Shown: positions 7,608 to 15,549 of the stretch, piece by piece | Position numbering within the stretch: position 1 is the stretch's first letter | Layout: the number at the start of each line of letters is the position of its first letter | NCBI RefSeq assembly: GCF_018614055.1 | Contig: NZ_JAGGPB010000072.1 | Location: 1 to 39,230 of the forward strand | Reading direction: 5' to 3' | DNA length: 39,230 nt | Origin: Streptomyces sp. ISL-98 | GTDB taxonomy: Bacteria > Actinomycetota > Actinomycetes > Streptomycetales > Streptomycetaceae | Translations under genes and position numbers: made by a program | Notes under the pieces: model-generated | Seen by the model: the letters and a program-made list of their open reading frames with translations, nothing else | Told to the model about the DNA's origin: nothing | Database searches by the model: none

Positions 7608-8810
7608 TCAAGCTGTTGGGGCGGGTTGGGGTTCGTAGAAGGTGCCGTCGCGGAGCATCGCGAAGAGCACGTCGGCTCGTCGTCTGGCCAGGCAGAGGAG
7701 GGCTTGGGTGTGGTGCTTGCCCTGGTCGATCTTCTTGTCGTAGTAGGCCCGGGAGGCCGGGTCGGCCAGGGCTGCGAACGCGGACAGGAAGAAGGCTCGT
7801 TTGAGCTGCTTGTTTCCCCGCCGGGACGGTTGCTCACCGCGGATCGACGAGCCCGAACTCCGAGTCGCGGGGGCGAGACCGGCATAGGCGGCGAGGTGGG
7901 CGGCGGACGGGAAACTGCTGCCGTCGCCGACGTCGATGAGGATCCTCGCTCCGGTCCTGACGCCGATCCCTGGCATCGAGGTCAGGACCTTCGAAAGAGG
8001 GTGGGCCTCCAGCAGTTCCTCGATGCGACCGGCCAGCATTTTGCGCTGGTCAAGGACGGAAGTCAGCGAACCGGCCAGAGTCGGGACGATCAACGCTGCC
8101 GCGTCCGTGCCGGGAACGACCACGGTCTGGTCGTCCAGCGCGGTGAAGATGTCCTCAACAAGCCGCTCGGCCATCCGCGGCGCCTTCGGCCGCAACAGGC
8201 TGGTCAAGCGACGTCGTCCGGCCTTGCGGATCTGGGCTGGCGAGCCGAATCGCCCCAGCAGGTCCAGGACGGCCGGATGCTGGACGCGGGGACCGAGAAC
8301 TCGCTCCAAGTGCGGGTGGATCTGTGTCAGCAGGCCGCGGAGCCGATTGCTGATCCGCGTTGCTTCGCCGGCCAGGTCGTCGTCGAACCCGACGAGCATC
8401 TCCAGCTCGGCGATGGTCTCGTCTTCGAGTTCGACCGCGCGGAGGGTGTGCGGCATGACGCGGGCCGCGTCGGCGATGACGAATGCGTCGCGGGCGTCGG
8501 TCTTGGCCTCGCCGGGATAGAGATCGGCGATCCGCCGCATCGTCAGGCCCGGCAGATAGGCAACAGGGCAGCCCATGTCCCGGGCCACCGCCAGCGGCAG
8601 AGCCCCGATGGGGGCTGGCTGGTCGACCACGACGAGCACGGTCCCGTGCTTGGCCTGCAGCTTGGCGAACACTTCCCGGAGCTTCGGTTCGCTGTTGGGC
8701 AGCCGCTTGTCGAACGTCTTCTTCCCGGCCGGCGTGACAGCGGTGGCGTGGTGTTCGCCCTTGCCGACGTCCAGGCCGAGGAAGGCGCCGATCTCGCTGA
8801 CGTCGATCAC
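7608..8810 (-). CDS. IS110-family transposase (DEDD recombinase)
   Basis: A 400-residue transposase, GTG start at 8808-8810 with GGAGG six bases upstream. The N-terminal RuvC-like DEDD domain starts FLGLDVGKGEHHATAV (first catalytic Asp at residue 14), continues through VLVVVDQPAPIGALPLAVA and KTDARDAFVIADAARVMP. The C-terminal Tnp_20 domain has LTSMPGIGVRTGARILIDVG, a helix-hairpin-helix type segment, followed by APATRSSGSSIRGEQPSRRG, which contains the serine expected in IS110 enzymes. The length is normal and there is no internal break, so it may be active. IS110 enzymes recombine DNA under the guidance of a non-coding RNA made from the element's own end. Confidence 0.93.
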   Translation of the reverse strand: MIDVSEIGAFLGLDVGKGEHHATAVTPAGKKTFDKRLPNSEPKLREVFAKLQAKHGTVLVVVDQPAPIGALPLAVARDMGCPVAYLPGLTMRRIADLYPGEAKTDARDAFVIADAARVMPHTLRAVELEDETIAELEMLVGFDDDLAGEATRISNRLRGLLTQIHPHLERVLGPRVQHPAVLDLLGRFGSPAQIRKAGRRRLTSLLRPKAPRMAERLVEDIFTALDDQTVVVPGTDAAALIVPTLAGSLTSVLDQRKMLAGRIEELLEAHPLSKVLTSMPGIGVRTGARILIDVGDGSSFPSAAHLAAYAGLAPATRSSGSSIRGEQPSRRGNKQLKRAFFLSAFAALADPASRAYYDKKIDQGKHHTQALLCLARRRADVLFAMLRDGTFYEPQPAPTA

Positions 8811-8950
8811 GTGTGTCCTCCGGTCGTTCCTGCCCGGCCGTCCCACGGCACCGATCGCCACATCCACATTACGAAGAGCCTCCCGACGTGCGAAGAAGCC
8901 GGTGGTCATGCCCCTAATCAGCGGTCTGTCGATGCCTCCGGAGCTGGTGA
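8811..8950 (-). ncRNA. Probable IS110 bridge RNA (seekRNA) locus
   Basis: The 140 bp upstream of the transposase start, read on the minus strand, lack an open frame and hold several short complementary segments. In IS110-group elements this position encodes the bridge RNA that pairs with target and donor DNA. I place it here from family knowledge and from the gap. I have not folded it or identified its guide loops. Confidence 0.4.
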
Positions 8951-9053
8951 CACCCCCCCCAGGCCATACGTTCGACAGGGGGAGAAAGTCATGCCAACTC
9001 CGGAGGCCGGGCGCCCCGTTGCGGGGCCACCAAGAAGGTAATGGGGAGCGTTG

Positions 9054-9290
9054 ATGAGGGAACTCCTGGACAAGATCGACACTCTGCAGCAGCTCGTCCG
9101 CGAGACCACCGAACGGCTGCGTGAGCAGATCACCCTGCTCACAGAGCAACTCGTCGCCGCCGAAGACACCTTGAAACGTCTGGAGATCACCCGCGAACGC
9201 CGGCCCAAGCCTCCAGTGCGATGGCGCGGGCCGGTCACCGCCGAAAGCGATCTGATCTATTCCCGAGTCGACGCCAACACACTGATGTGA
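9054..9290 (+). CDS. Coiled-coil miniprotein, IS-associated
   Basis: A 78-residue protein starting at ATG 9054 behind GGGGAG. Nearly all of residues 1-45 form one coiled coil with regular leucines (LLDKIDTLQQLV...RLREQITLLTEQL), followed by LEITRERRPKPP and a short tail. A clear structural cousin lies at 12962-13231, also beside a transposase remnant, with DQIDTREREL and LRITRK in the same places. Such proteins are often found next to actinomycete insertion sequences. A role in transposition is possible but not shown. Confidence 0.6.
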   Translation: MRELLDKIDTLQQLVRETTERLREQITLLTEQLVAAEDTLKRLEITRERRPKPPVRWRGPVTAESDLIYSRVDANTLM

Positions 9291-9480
9291 CTCGGCCTCT
9301 CCGCGGGTGGCTTCGGACTCGGAGTGACATGGGTGTACCAGCGAGGACGCACACGGCGGACCGGTATTCGGCCGGCTGCACGCCCGGTGCGGACCTCGGC
9401 CCTCGGCGTGGACCGGCATCAGTCTCGCTGCATTGGCAGCGGGGACGCTGAAGCCATTTCGGGTGCGGCGGCGGAAGGTG

Positions 9481-9511
9481 TTGACCCTGCCCCTGCGTCA
9501 GGGTTGGAGCC
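9481..9511 (+). promoter_or_regulatory. MerR-type operator/promoter of the hydrolase gene
   Basis: TTGACC at 9481 overlaps the inverted repeat ACCCTG (9484-9489), nine bases, CAGGGT (9499-9504). MerR-family regulators bind such a dyad lying in an over-long spacer between the -35 and -10 boxes. The -10 box itself is poor (around 9504-9511). The hydrolase ATG follows at 9519 and a MerR gene lies just downstream, which makes this the natural binding site. Confidence 0.6.
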
Positions 9512-9518
9512 TGGACGC

Positions 9519-10430
9519 ATGACGAACAACAGCACTTCCTCGGCTCGGCTCGCGCCGCCGATCGGAGGGTTCCAGGAGATCGACGGCCGCCGCATTTTCG
9601 TGCATCAATCGGGCCGCGGCGGACCGGCCGTGGTGTTCCTGCCGGGCGCCAGCGCGGTCGGGCTGGACTATTTCGGCGTCCAGCAGGGGGTTTCGCAGTT
9701 CACCACCGCTGTGGTGTACGACCGCGGCGGCACGGGCTACAGCGATCCCCTCCCGCTGCCACGCACTGCCGCCGCGGTCGCCACGGAACTGCGCCAGCTG
9801 CTGCGCGCCCAGAACATCGCCGCCCCATACGTTTTGGTGGCGCACTCCCTCGGCGGCTTCTACGCGCATCGGTTCGCGCAGTTGTACCCGCAGGACGTAG
9901 CCGGGCTGGTCTGGTTGGACGCCTTCCACCGCGACTGGGACGACTTCATGCCTCCCGCGGCGGGTCTGGCCGCGGTCGAGCAGATGGGACCTGATCGGGA
10001 GCAGCTGGAACAGATGCGCCCGGCCCTGCGCGAGATGAGAGCCGAGTTGCTCGCGGACTACCCGGAGCACATGCGGCAGGCGCTGATCGATGCCAAAGCG
10101 AGTGATGAATGGACCCACGCCGGCATCGCCGAGCGCACCAAGTTGGCCGAACTCGCCACCGAACTGCGGGCCGGGCCGAACATTCCCGACGTCCCGGTGG
10201 TTGCTCTCACCGTGTTGGGCATCGACCCCGGCCAGCAGGCGCTGACGTCGGAGCGGACGTTGCAAGAGATGCATGACGGCAGGACGAGGTTGGACGAGGC
10301 CCTGGTGAGCGCGGTCTCCCACGGGGAACAACGCATCATCTCCGACACCAGCCACCACCGGCTCTGCTTCGACCGGCCCGATGCCGTGGTCCAGGCGATC
10401 CGCGACGTCGTCGACCGAGCTCGCCCCTAG
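9519..10430 (+). CDS. Alpha/beta-fold hydrolase
   Basis: A 303-residue hydrolase. Landmarks in order: oxyanion loop VVFLPGASAVGLDYF near residue 42, YDRGGTGYSDP near 72, and the nucleophile elbow VLVAHSLGGFYAHRFAQ, with the catalytic Ser in the G/H-x-S-x-G setting near 113. A helical cap rich in Glu and Arg (EQLEQMRPALREMRAE) follows, and the last segment DTSHHRLCFDRPDAVV supplies the catalytic His. It is 40 bp upstream of a MerR gene in the same direction, behind a MerR-type operator, so it is probably induced by a small ligand. The substrate cannot be told from sequence. Confidence 0.88.
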   Translation: MTNNSTSSARLAPPIGGFQEIDGRRIFVHQSGRGGPAVVFLPGASAVGLDYFGVQQGVSQFTTAVVYDRGGTGYSDPLPLPRTAAAVATELRQLLRAQNIAAPYVLVAHSLGGFYAHRFAQLYPQDVAGLVWLDAFHRDWDDFMPPAAGLAAVEQMGPDREQLEQMRPALREMRAELLADYPEHMRQALIDAKASDEWTHAGIAERTKLAELATELRAGPNIPDVPVVALTVLGIDPGQQALTSERTLQEMHDGRTRLDEALVSAVSHGEQRIISDTSHHRLCFDRPDAVVQAIRDVVDRARP

Positions 10431-10470
10431 ACTCGGCACGACCACGTTGCACGAAGACCCGAGGAGGACG

Positions 10471-11208
10471 GTGCTCACGATCGGCCAGCTCGCGGCAACT
10501 GCCGGCGTGACCGTGCGCACCGTTCGCCACTACCACCACGTCGGCCTATTGCCCGAGCCCGAGCGCGATGCCTCCGGCTACCGCCGCTACAGCGCGCAAG
10601 CGGCGGTGGATCTCATCCGGATCAGGACCCTCGCCGATGCCGGGGTGCCACTGGCCCGTATCGACGTGCTGCTGCATGCACAGCCGACCGAATTCGCCGC
10701 GGCCATCACCGACATCGACGCCGAATTGCAGCGCAAGATCGACCAGCTCACCGAATACCGCCGCAGGATCGCCGAACTGGCCAGCGGCGAAAGGCTTGCC
10801 CTGCCCCCTGAGGTGGTCGCCATCCTGAACCGGATGCGCAGTATCGGGGTCAGCGAACGGAGGGTACGACTCGAGCGCGACGCGTGGATCCTGATGCAGG
10901 CACTGGACCCGCACGTCATGCCGCAGCGGATACGGGACAAGAACGCCGGCCTCGACGACCCCGAGACGACGCGCCTGTATCTCGCCTGTGATCAATCAGT
11001 CGACTGGGATCCGCACGATCCACGCCTGGACCGGCTCATCGACGACCTGGACGCATGGGAGATCAAACACGAACGAGACAGCAACCGGGCAGGGTACCTG
11101 AAGCTGGTCTCTTCCCGGATCTCCGAGGCATCACCGGCATGGCAACGCATCATCGATGCGCTCGCCCACCGCGCCAAGCAGCGCCGACCCGCCGGGCACG
11201 ACAGCTGA
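10471..11208 (+). CDS. MerR family transcriptional regulator
   Basis: A 245-residue regulator, GTG start at 10471 behind GAGGAGG. The N-terminal winged helix-turn-helix is textbook: TIGQLAATAGVTVRTVRHYH, then HVGLLPEPERDASGYRRYSA. A dimerisation helix follows (about 85-115, DIDAELQRKIDQLTEYRRRIAEL). The C-terminal 120 residues lack metal-binding cysteines and probably form an effector domain for an organic ligand. It very likely controls the hydrolase operon from the dyad at 9484-9504. Confidence 0.93.
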   Translation: MLTIGQLAATAGVTVRTVRHYHHVGLLPEPERDASGYRRYSAQAAVDLIRIRTLADAGVPLARIDVLLHAQPTEFAAAITDIDAELQRKIDQLTEYRRRIAELASGERLALPPEVVAILNRMRSIGVSERRVRLERDAWILMQALDPHVMPQRIRDKNAGLDDPETTRLYLACDQSVDWDPHDPRLDRLIDDLDAWEIKHERDSNRAGYLKLVSSRISEASPAWQRIIDALAHRAKQRRPAGHDS

Positions 11209-11397
11209 GAGGCCCAGCAGAACCCGAGAACCGCCTCGGCCGACTGGTCGGACCATCTTCACCGTGGACACAGGCCATCGACCAGCGCGAGCCGCTCGCA
11301 ACCTCTCACACCATGCCTGTGACGAGCAGTCGGGCGTCGTGCGCCAGTGCGCGGACTATTGCAAGCTCCTGCCCTGGCCGAAACGACAGCCCCGGCG
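11209..11397. other. Gap without a recognisable gene
   Basis: I see no start-plus-Shine-Dalgarno combination and no protein similarity here. It lies between the MerR gene and a transposon remnant. Confidence 0.3.
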
Positions 11398-11601
11398 TCA
11401 CCGAGTGGAACGCGCCGATCCCCCAGAAGACGCTGATTTCAGGGCTCGGGTCAGTTCGCGGTTGGCGCCGCGGGCCGCCCCCAGGCCGGCCTGGCTGTCT
11501 TCGAGGCGGCCGGTGAGTTCGACGACCTGCTGTTCCAGCCTGGTGATCTTCCTGCGCTGTGCCGGCGCGTCAGGGCAACGTCGAAGCGGCCTGCAACACA
11601 T
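11398..11601 (-). pseudogene. Remnant of a DUF6262/TnpC-like transposon protein
   Basis: Only the C-terminal part is visible: ITRLEQQVVELTGRLEDSQA, then AARGANRELTRALK. This coiled-coil tail ending in NRELTRAL is characteristic of the small accessory protein of Tn554-like site-specific transposons (DUF6262). No matching tyrosine recombinases lie beside it, so this is a stranded fragment. Confidence 0.55.
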
Positions 11602-11863
11602 GGGCGCACGCCCTCGACGCTAAGAACGGCGTCCAATCCGGGCAGAGCGCGGGAAGTGTGATCAACATGCGCCCGGTTGTCTCCCCATACCGTAACTGCG
11701 GTATCACCGCAGCGGGGGAGATGGAGCGTTTGTGTCCGGCGACGCCGAGGGGGAGCGGGAGGGTGCCGCCTCCGCCTCCGATTTCTCGAGTCATTGCCCC
11801 CGGAAAACGTGCGTGCGTACGGGATCTCGGCCGTGCCAGGATGGCGTCGGGAAGCGAGGTCTC
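11602..11863. other. Gap upstream of the TOPRIM gene with a short dyad
   Basis: No gene is recognised. A perfect inverted repeat CTGCGGT-ATC-ACCGCAG lies at 11696-11712, about 150 bp upstream of the TOPRIM start, and could be an operator or a small hairpin. Confidence 0.35.
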
Positions 11864-12519
11864 GTGGACGAGTTGAGGCGATTCCGCCTGGCGTTGGTCG
11901 CATGGGCGGCCGGCGGAGCGGGGGCGGGTGCGGCCGCCGCGGTGGCGCGGGAACTGTCCGGCGGCGGTGTGCGGACGATCGTACTCGTCGAGGGGAGCAG
12001 TGATCAGGTCGCGCTCGAAGCGCTGGCCACGCGCTACGGCCGCGACCTCGGTGCGGAGGGCGTCGCGGTAGTACCGCTCGGAGGTGCGACGAGCATCGGG
12101 CGTTTCCTGGACGTATGCGGTCCTCCGGGGCTCGGCCTCCCGCTGGCCGGTCTCTGCGACATCGGTGAGGAGCGACATTTCCGGCGTCATCTGGAGCGGG
12201 TCGGGCTCGGGCCCGGTCTCACGCACGCCAGACTGGAGACACTTGGGTTCCACGTGTGCGTCGCCGACTTGGAGGACGAGCTGATCCGCGCTCTCGGGGC
12301 CGAGGGCGTGCAGCAGGTGATCGAAGCCAGGGCGAGATGCGCCCCTTCCACACCTTCCAAGGCCAGCCGGCACAGCGGGAACGGCCTGTGGAGCACCAGC
12401 TGCGGCGCTTCATGGGCACGCACAGCGGTCGCAAGGCGCTCTACGCGCAGGCGCTGGTCGCGCACCTGGACCTAGAGCGCGTTCCCCGACCACTGGAGCG
12501 TCTGCTCACGCACGTCTGA
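11864..12519 (+). pseudogene. TOPRIM-domain protein (OLD-type), frameshifted
   Basis: A standalone TOPRIM protein of about 218 residues, common in Streptomyces. GTG 11864 follows GAGG. The TOPRIM core shows TIVLVEGSSDQVALEALA with the catalytic Glu, VVPLGGATSIGRFLDVC, and LAGLCDIGEE in the place of the second acidic motif. After QQVIEA the frame is lost. Adding one C to the pair at 12327-12328 restores QGEMRPFHTFQGQPAQRERP, VEHQLRRFMGTHSGRKALYA and an ordinary end at 12517-12519. Since both halves keep good coding character, the lesion is recent or a sequencing error. The family resembles the nuclease half of OLD proteins without the ATPase. Its function is not established. Confidence 0.8.
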
Positions 12520-12723
12520 CACGGCCGACGCCATCGCCGTGCCGGCGTGCGGCCCCCGTCAGCGGAAGTGAACGGGCTGACCAGCAGGGTCTCGGATCCG
12601 CGGCTGACCGGCCGCGGAGTGGCCATTGATCGTGAGAGTCGGCCACGCGATCTGAGGGGGCGGTACGTGACTTGATGTCCGGTTCGTGGTCGCCCGATCG
12701 CGTGGGGCTGCGGGATCCGGGCG

Positions 12724-13014
12724 ATGAACGCCGTACGCCAACTGCTCTGCACGGCTGCGTACACCGAGGGCGAAAAGGGGTTCGTGCCCCAGCCCAATCG
12801 GTGGGTGGTGGAGCAGACCTACGGCACCCTGTCCTGGCACCGTCGCCTGGTCCGCGACTACGAACACCGGCCTGCCTCCTCCGAGTTCCGCGTCTACTGG
12901 GCGATGAGCGATGTCATAACCCGTCGGCTGACCGGCACCACCACCCCACCTGGCGCGACGCATGACCGGCCACCACGCGGTCAGGCCGTTCCTGGACCAG
13001 ATCGACACCCGTGA
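12724..13014 (+). pseudogene. C-terminal fragment of an IS5-family transposase
   Basis: About 80 recognisable residues. RWVVEQTYGTLSWHRRLVRD supplies the final Glu of the DDE triad in its usual WxVE setting, followed by SSEFRVYWAMSDVITRRLTG. The N-terminal catalytic domain is gone, and the 12520-12723 stretch before it shows no transposase similarity. The 3' end overlaps the coiled-coil gene starting at 12962. Confidence 0.75.
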
Positions 13015-13231
13015 GCGGGAACTGGCCGGGCAGGCCGAACAGGTCCGGGCCCGCATCGAAGAGCTCACCGCACGGCTGAGTGAACTCGATACCGAAATCC
13101 ACGAGTTGAGGATCACCCGCAAGACCCTCACCGCCCCGGCCGACGACCTCGCCCCCGAGTCAGCACCGGATCCACAGCCGCCACCGCCGACGGTCCCGGA
13201 CCACCCCGCCGACCAGCACACCCAACCGTGA
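12962..13231 (+). CDS. Coiled-coil miniprotein, IS-associated
   Basis: An 89-residue protein starting at ATG 12962 inside the tail of the IS5 fragment, in another frame. Residues 8-55 form a coiled coil (FLDQIDTRERELAGQAEQVR, RARIEELTARLSELDTEIHE) ending LRITRKTL, followed by a Pro-rich acidic tail. It resembles the protein at 9054-9290 in order and length. Overlap with a transposase gene suggests the two were once translated together. Confidence 0.6.
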   Translation: MTGHHAVRPFLDQIDTRERELAGQAEQVRARIEELTARLSELDTEIHELRITRKTLTAPADDLAPESAPDPQPPPPTVPDHPADQHTQP

Positions 13232-13406
13232 CCGGACATCAGCCCAGGTATCGCCCTCTGAGACGTCTCGTGCTGCTGTCCGAGTGGGTCTCGCCCAGGT
13301 GCCGCTGCGTGCAGCACCGGCGCGTACGCACCCACACCACGGGAGTTGCCCGCGCCGGGCGGTGACGGGGAGGGAGGAAAGTCACTCCATCGGGTGGGAG
13401 ATGCCC

Positions 13407-13429
13407 CATTTCGGCGTAGTGCCGAAATG
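13407..13429 (+). promoter_or_regulatory. Perfect dyad upstream of the lasso precursor gene
   Basis: CATTTCGGC, five bases GTAGT, then GCCGAAATG: a perfect 9-bp inverted repeat 64 bp upstream of the precursor ATG. It is not followed by a T run and sits where a promoter is expected, so an operator for a pathway regulator is more likely than a terminator. No regulator gene lies in the cluster. Confidence 0.5.
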
Positions 13430-13440
13430 CCGTGGGCACT

Positions 13441-13476
13441 TTCCGCAGCGGTGTGGGTTCCACGCCATCAGCGGAA
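13441..13476 (+). promoter_or_regulatory. Leader hairpin immediately before the lasso precursor RBS
   Basis: An inner stem GGTGTGG/CCACGCC (13450-13456 with 13460-13466, one G-T pair, three-base loop) is enclosed by an outer stem TTCCGC/GCGGAA (13441-13446 with 13471-13476). The Shine-Dalgarno GGAGG at 13482-13486 begins only six bases later. The structure could stabilise the abundant precursor message or tune its translation. Confidence 0.5.
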
Positions 13477-13492
13477 GCAGGGGAGGATCTTC

Positions 13493-13630
13493 ATGCAGCA
13501 GGACGAAGTGTACGAACCACCGGCCATGGTGGAAGTCGGTGACTTCGCCGAGCTGACCCGCGGCGAGGCCCTGGGCGCGCACTACGAGGGCGGATTCCCG
13601 CCGTACGAGTGGTACCTCGGCCCCAACTGA
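13493..13630 (+). CDS. Lasso peptide precursor (A gene)
   Basis: A 45-residue precursor, ATG 13493 with GGAGG six bases upstream. The leader contains the YxxP-type recognition motif read by the RRE protein (VYEPPAMVEVGDFAELTRG region: Y7, P10). The Thr at leader position -2 places the cut between Arg23 and Gly24. The predicted core then has 22 residues. Gly1 would join the side chain of Glu9 to form the ring GEALGAHYE, and the tail GGFPPYEWYLGPN would thread it, with Phe, Tyr and Trp available as plugs. There are no cysteines, so this would be a class II lasso peptide. I do not recognise the core among lasso peptides known to me. It is followed 35 bp later by the cyclase gene. Confidence 0.88.
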   Translation: MQQDEVYEPPAMVEVGDFAELTRGEALGAHYEGGFPPYEWYLGPN

Positions 13631-13665
13631 GCCCGAGACCGACAACACATGACGGGTGACGTGCC

Positions 13666-15081
13666 ATGAGCGGTGACGTGTGGTTCACGATCCTTCCGGA
13701 CGGTGAATCCGGCGTGGCCGCGGCGCGGCTCCTGCGCCCCTGGGCCACCGAGAGCATCGCTCACCACTCCGGTCGGCCGTGGCTGCTGGGCAGTTGGCCG
13801 GAGGGACTGGTGACGGTGGGCGCGGCAGGGGCGCGGCGAGTCGCGGTGATCGGGCGCTGCCCGGTCACCGTCGAGGCGCTGTCCGCGCGGGCGGGACGGC
13901 TGCGGGACATCGGGGACGTGGAGCGGATCGCCCACGGTCTGACCGGAAGCTTCCACCTCCTCGCCTCCGTCGACGGTTCGGTCCGGGCCAGGGGGAGCGC
14001 GTCCGGGGTGCGGCGGCTCTTTCACGCGCGGGTGGGCGGAGTGTCCGTGGCCGCCGACCGGTCGGACCGGCTCGCCGCCGTGACCGGAGCGGCCCCTGAC
14101 GAACGGCTCCTGGCCGCTCACCTGCTCGCCTCGCCGCTTCCGTATCCGCTGGACGACCGCTGTGTGTGGCAGGGCGTGCGAGCGCTGCCGTCCTTCGATT
14201 GTCTGCTGATCGACGCGGACGGGCGGGCCCGGACCCAGCGGTGGTGGACCCCGCCGGAGCCGCAGCGCGCGTGGCGGGAAGGAGTGCCCGCGGTGCGCGC
14301 GGCGCTGACCGCCGCGGTGGGCGCCTGCACGGCCGACGGGGGCACGGTGAGCGCGGATCTGTCAGGCGGCCTGGACTCCACCAGCCTGTGCTTCCTGGCC
14401 GCCCGGGAGCAGGAGCGGACCCGGCAGGCCGGAGCGAGGCTGGTGACGCTGCGCTGGCAGAGCCTTGACCCGGAGAACGACGACGCGGCCTGGGCCGCGC
14501 GTGCCGCTGCCCGCCTTCCCGGCAGGGAGCACGTCACGCCCGACCGCGACCAATGGCCCCTTTGGTACAGCGACTTGACGGCTCTGACCGGCGACGCCGT
14601 CCCCACCGACGAGCCGGGACCGTGGGTGCGCGACGGCGCCAGGATGGCGGCGCTCTGCCGCCTGATGACCGGACGGGGGTCACGCCTGCACCTGATGGGC
14701 GGCGGCGGAGACGAGCTGTTCAGCACGTTTCCCCCGCACCTGCACGACTACGTGCGACGCCATCCGCTGGCGGCGTATTCCCGTATCCGTACGCAACGCG
14801 CCTCCCAGCACTGGCCGCTCGGGCAGCTGCTGCGGCAGCTCGCGGACCGCAGGACGTTCGGTCAGTGGCTGGCCGCATGGGCACAGGGCCTCGCCGCCGC
14901 CGAGCCTTCCTCGGCGGCCCTGGTCCGCGGGGCCCCCTCGATGGCGTGGGGGGTGGACCTGCGCATGCCGTCGTGGGCGACCCGGGACGCGGCCTTGGCC
15001 GTGCAGAGCCTGCTCCGGGAAGCCGCCGAGACCGCCGAGCCGCTCGCGCCCCAGCGCGGACAGCACACAGCGCTCGCGTGA
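13666..15081 (+). CDS. Lasso cyclase (asparagine-synthetase-like), first three quarters up to an in-frame TGA
   Basis: The C-type enzyme that activates the ring-forming Glu as an AMP ester and closes the macrolactam. This part has 471 residues: a vestigial glutaminase-like N-terminal half, then the synthetase domain with the ATP-binding PP-motif SGGLDSTS (about 233-240) and LMGGGGDELF (343-352). The frame stops at TGA 15079-15081 after QRGQHTALA. The same frame then continues without any shift to 15549 with conserved family sequence, so the full enzyme should have 627 residues. Either the codon is a nonsense mutation, a base error, or the enzyme is made in two pieces. ATG 13666 lies behind a weak GGGTGACGTG site. 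Confidence 0.85.
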   Translation: MSGDVWFTILPDGESGVAAARLLRPWATESIAHHSGRPWLLGSWPEGLVTVGAAGARRVAVIGRCPVTVEALSARAGRLRDIGDVERIAHGLTGSFHLLASVDGSVRARGSASGVRRLFHARVGGVSVAADRSDRLAAVTGAAPDERLLAAHLLASPLPYPLDDRCVWQGVRALPSFDCLLIDADGRARTQRWWTPPEPQRAWREGVPAVRAALTAAVGACTADGGTVSADLSGGLDSTSLCFLAAREQERTRQAGARLVTLRWQSLDPENDDAAWAARAAARLPGREHVTPDRDQWPLWYSDLTALTGDAVPTDEPGPWVRDGARMAALCRLMTGRGSRLHLMGGGGDELFSTFPPHLHDYVRRHPLAAYSRIRTQRASQHWPLGQLLRQLADRRTFGQWLAAWAQGLAAAEPSSAALVRGAPSMAWGVDLRMPSWATRDAALAVQSLLREAAETAEPLAPQRGQHTALA

Positions 15082-15549
15082 GTACGGACCGGTGGGCGCG
15101 GCCTGCGGCAACTGGATCAGGTGACCTCCCGCAGCGGCCTGGGGCAGGCCGCGCCCTACCTCGACGACCAGGTGATCGAGGCGGCCCTGGCCATCCGAGT
15201 GGCCGAGCGCAGCACGCCCGGCCGGTACAAGCCGGTGCTCGCCGAGGCGATGCGCGGCATCGTGCCCGACGACGTCCTGCGGCGGCAGACCAAGGGCGAG
15301 TACAGCACGGACTTCCACGTCAGTCTGCGCCACAACCGCGCCGCCCTGGTCGAGCTCTTCGACGGTTCGCGGCTCGCCCGGGCCGGACTGATCGACGATG
15401 CCGCGGTCCGTGCGTCCCTGCTTGGGGTGCACCCCACCCCGGAGGGGCTGCGCTCCCTCAGCTCCAGTCTGGGCAGCGAGATCTGGCTCCGTGCCCGCCC
15501 CGCGCGCACCCGCCCGCCGAGCATCGCGATCACTGAAGGAGCGACGTGA
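15082..15549 (+). pseudogene. Lasso cyclase, C-terminal quarter beyond the in-frame TGA
   Basis: Continues the cyclase frame exactly: VRTGGRGLRQLDQVTSRSGL, AAPYLDDQVIEAALAIRVAE, then RRQTKGEYSTDFHVSLRHNR and SSSLGSEIWLRARP. PYLDD and the Lys/Glu-rich KGEYSTDF segment are conserved parts of the family's synthetase domain, so the first piece alone should be inactive. GTG 15121 could start it as a separate 142-residue chain, but I see no Shine-Dalgarno sequence before it. The stop at 15547-15549 overlaps the next gene's GTG, so the operon is otherwise intact. Confidence 0.75.

Larger units (their letters stand above)
7584..8960 (-). mobile_element. IS110-family insertion sequence
   Basis: About 1.4 kb, holding one transposase gene read leftwards and a non-coding segment of some 150 bp upstream of it. 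The proposed ends carry short inverted G-runs: GGGGGGGTGCCCC on the plus strand at 7584-7596, and GGGGGGGTGTCACC read on the minus strand from 8960. Exact ends are uncertain, because IS110 elements lack conventional terminal repeats and target duplications. Confidence 0.7.

Noticed and set aside
7590..9041. Plus-strand frame across the IS110 transposase
   Set aside because: Antisense shadow of a full-length transposase; no start signal or family motif.
11292..11398. Minus-strand stretch resembling an ABC signature region (RPGQELAIVRALAHDARLL)
   Set aside because: No Walker motifs or other ABC features are nearby and the SGGQ core is absent, so the resemblance is probably chance.
13407..13429. 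Terminator of an upstream gene
   Set aside because: No intact gene ends just before it and no T run follows; the position suits an operator better.
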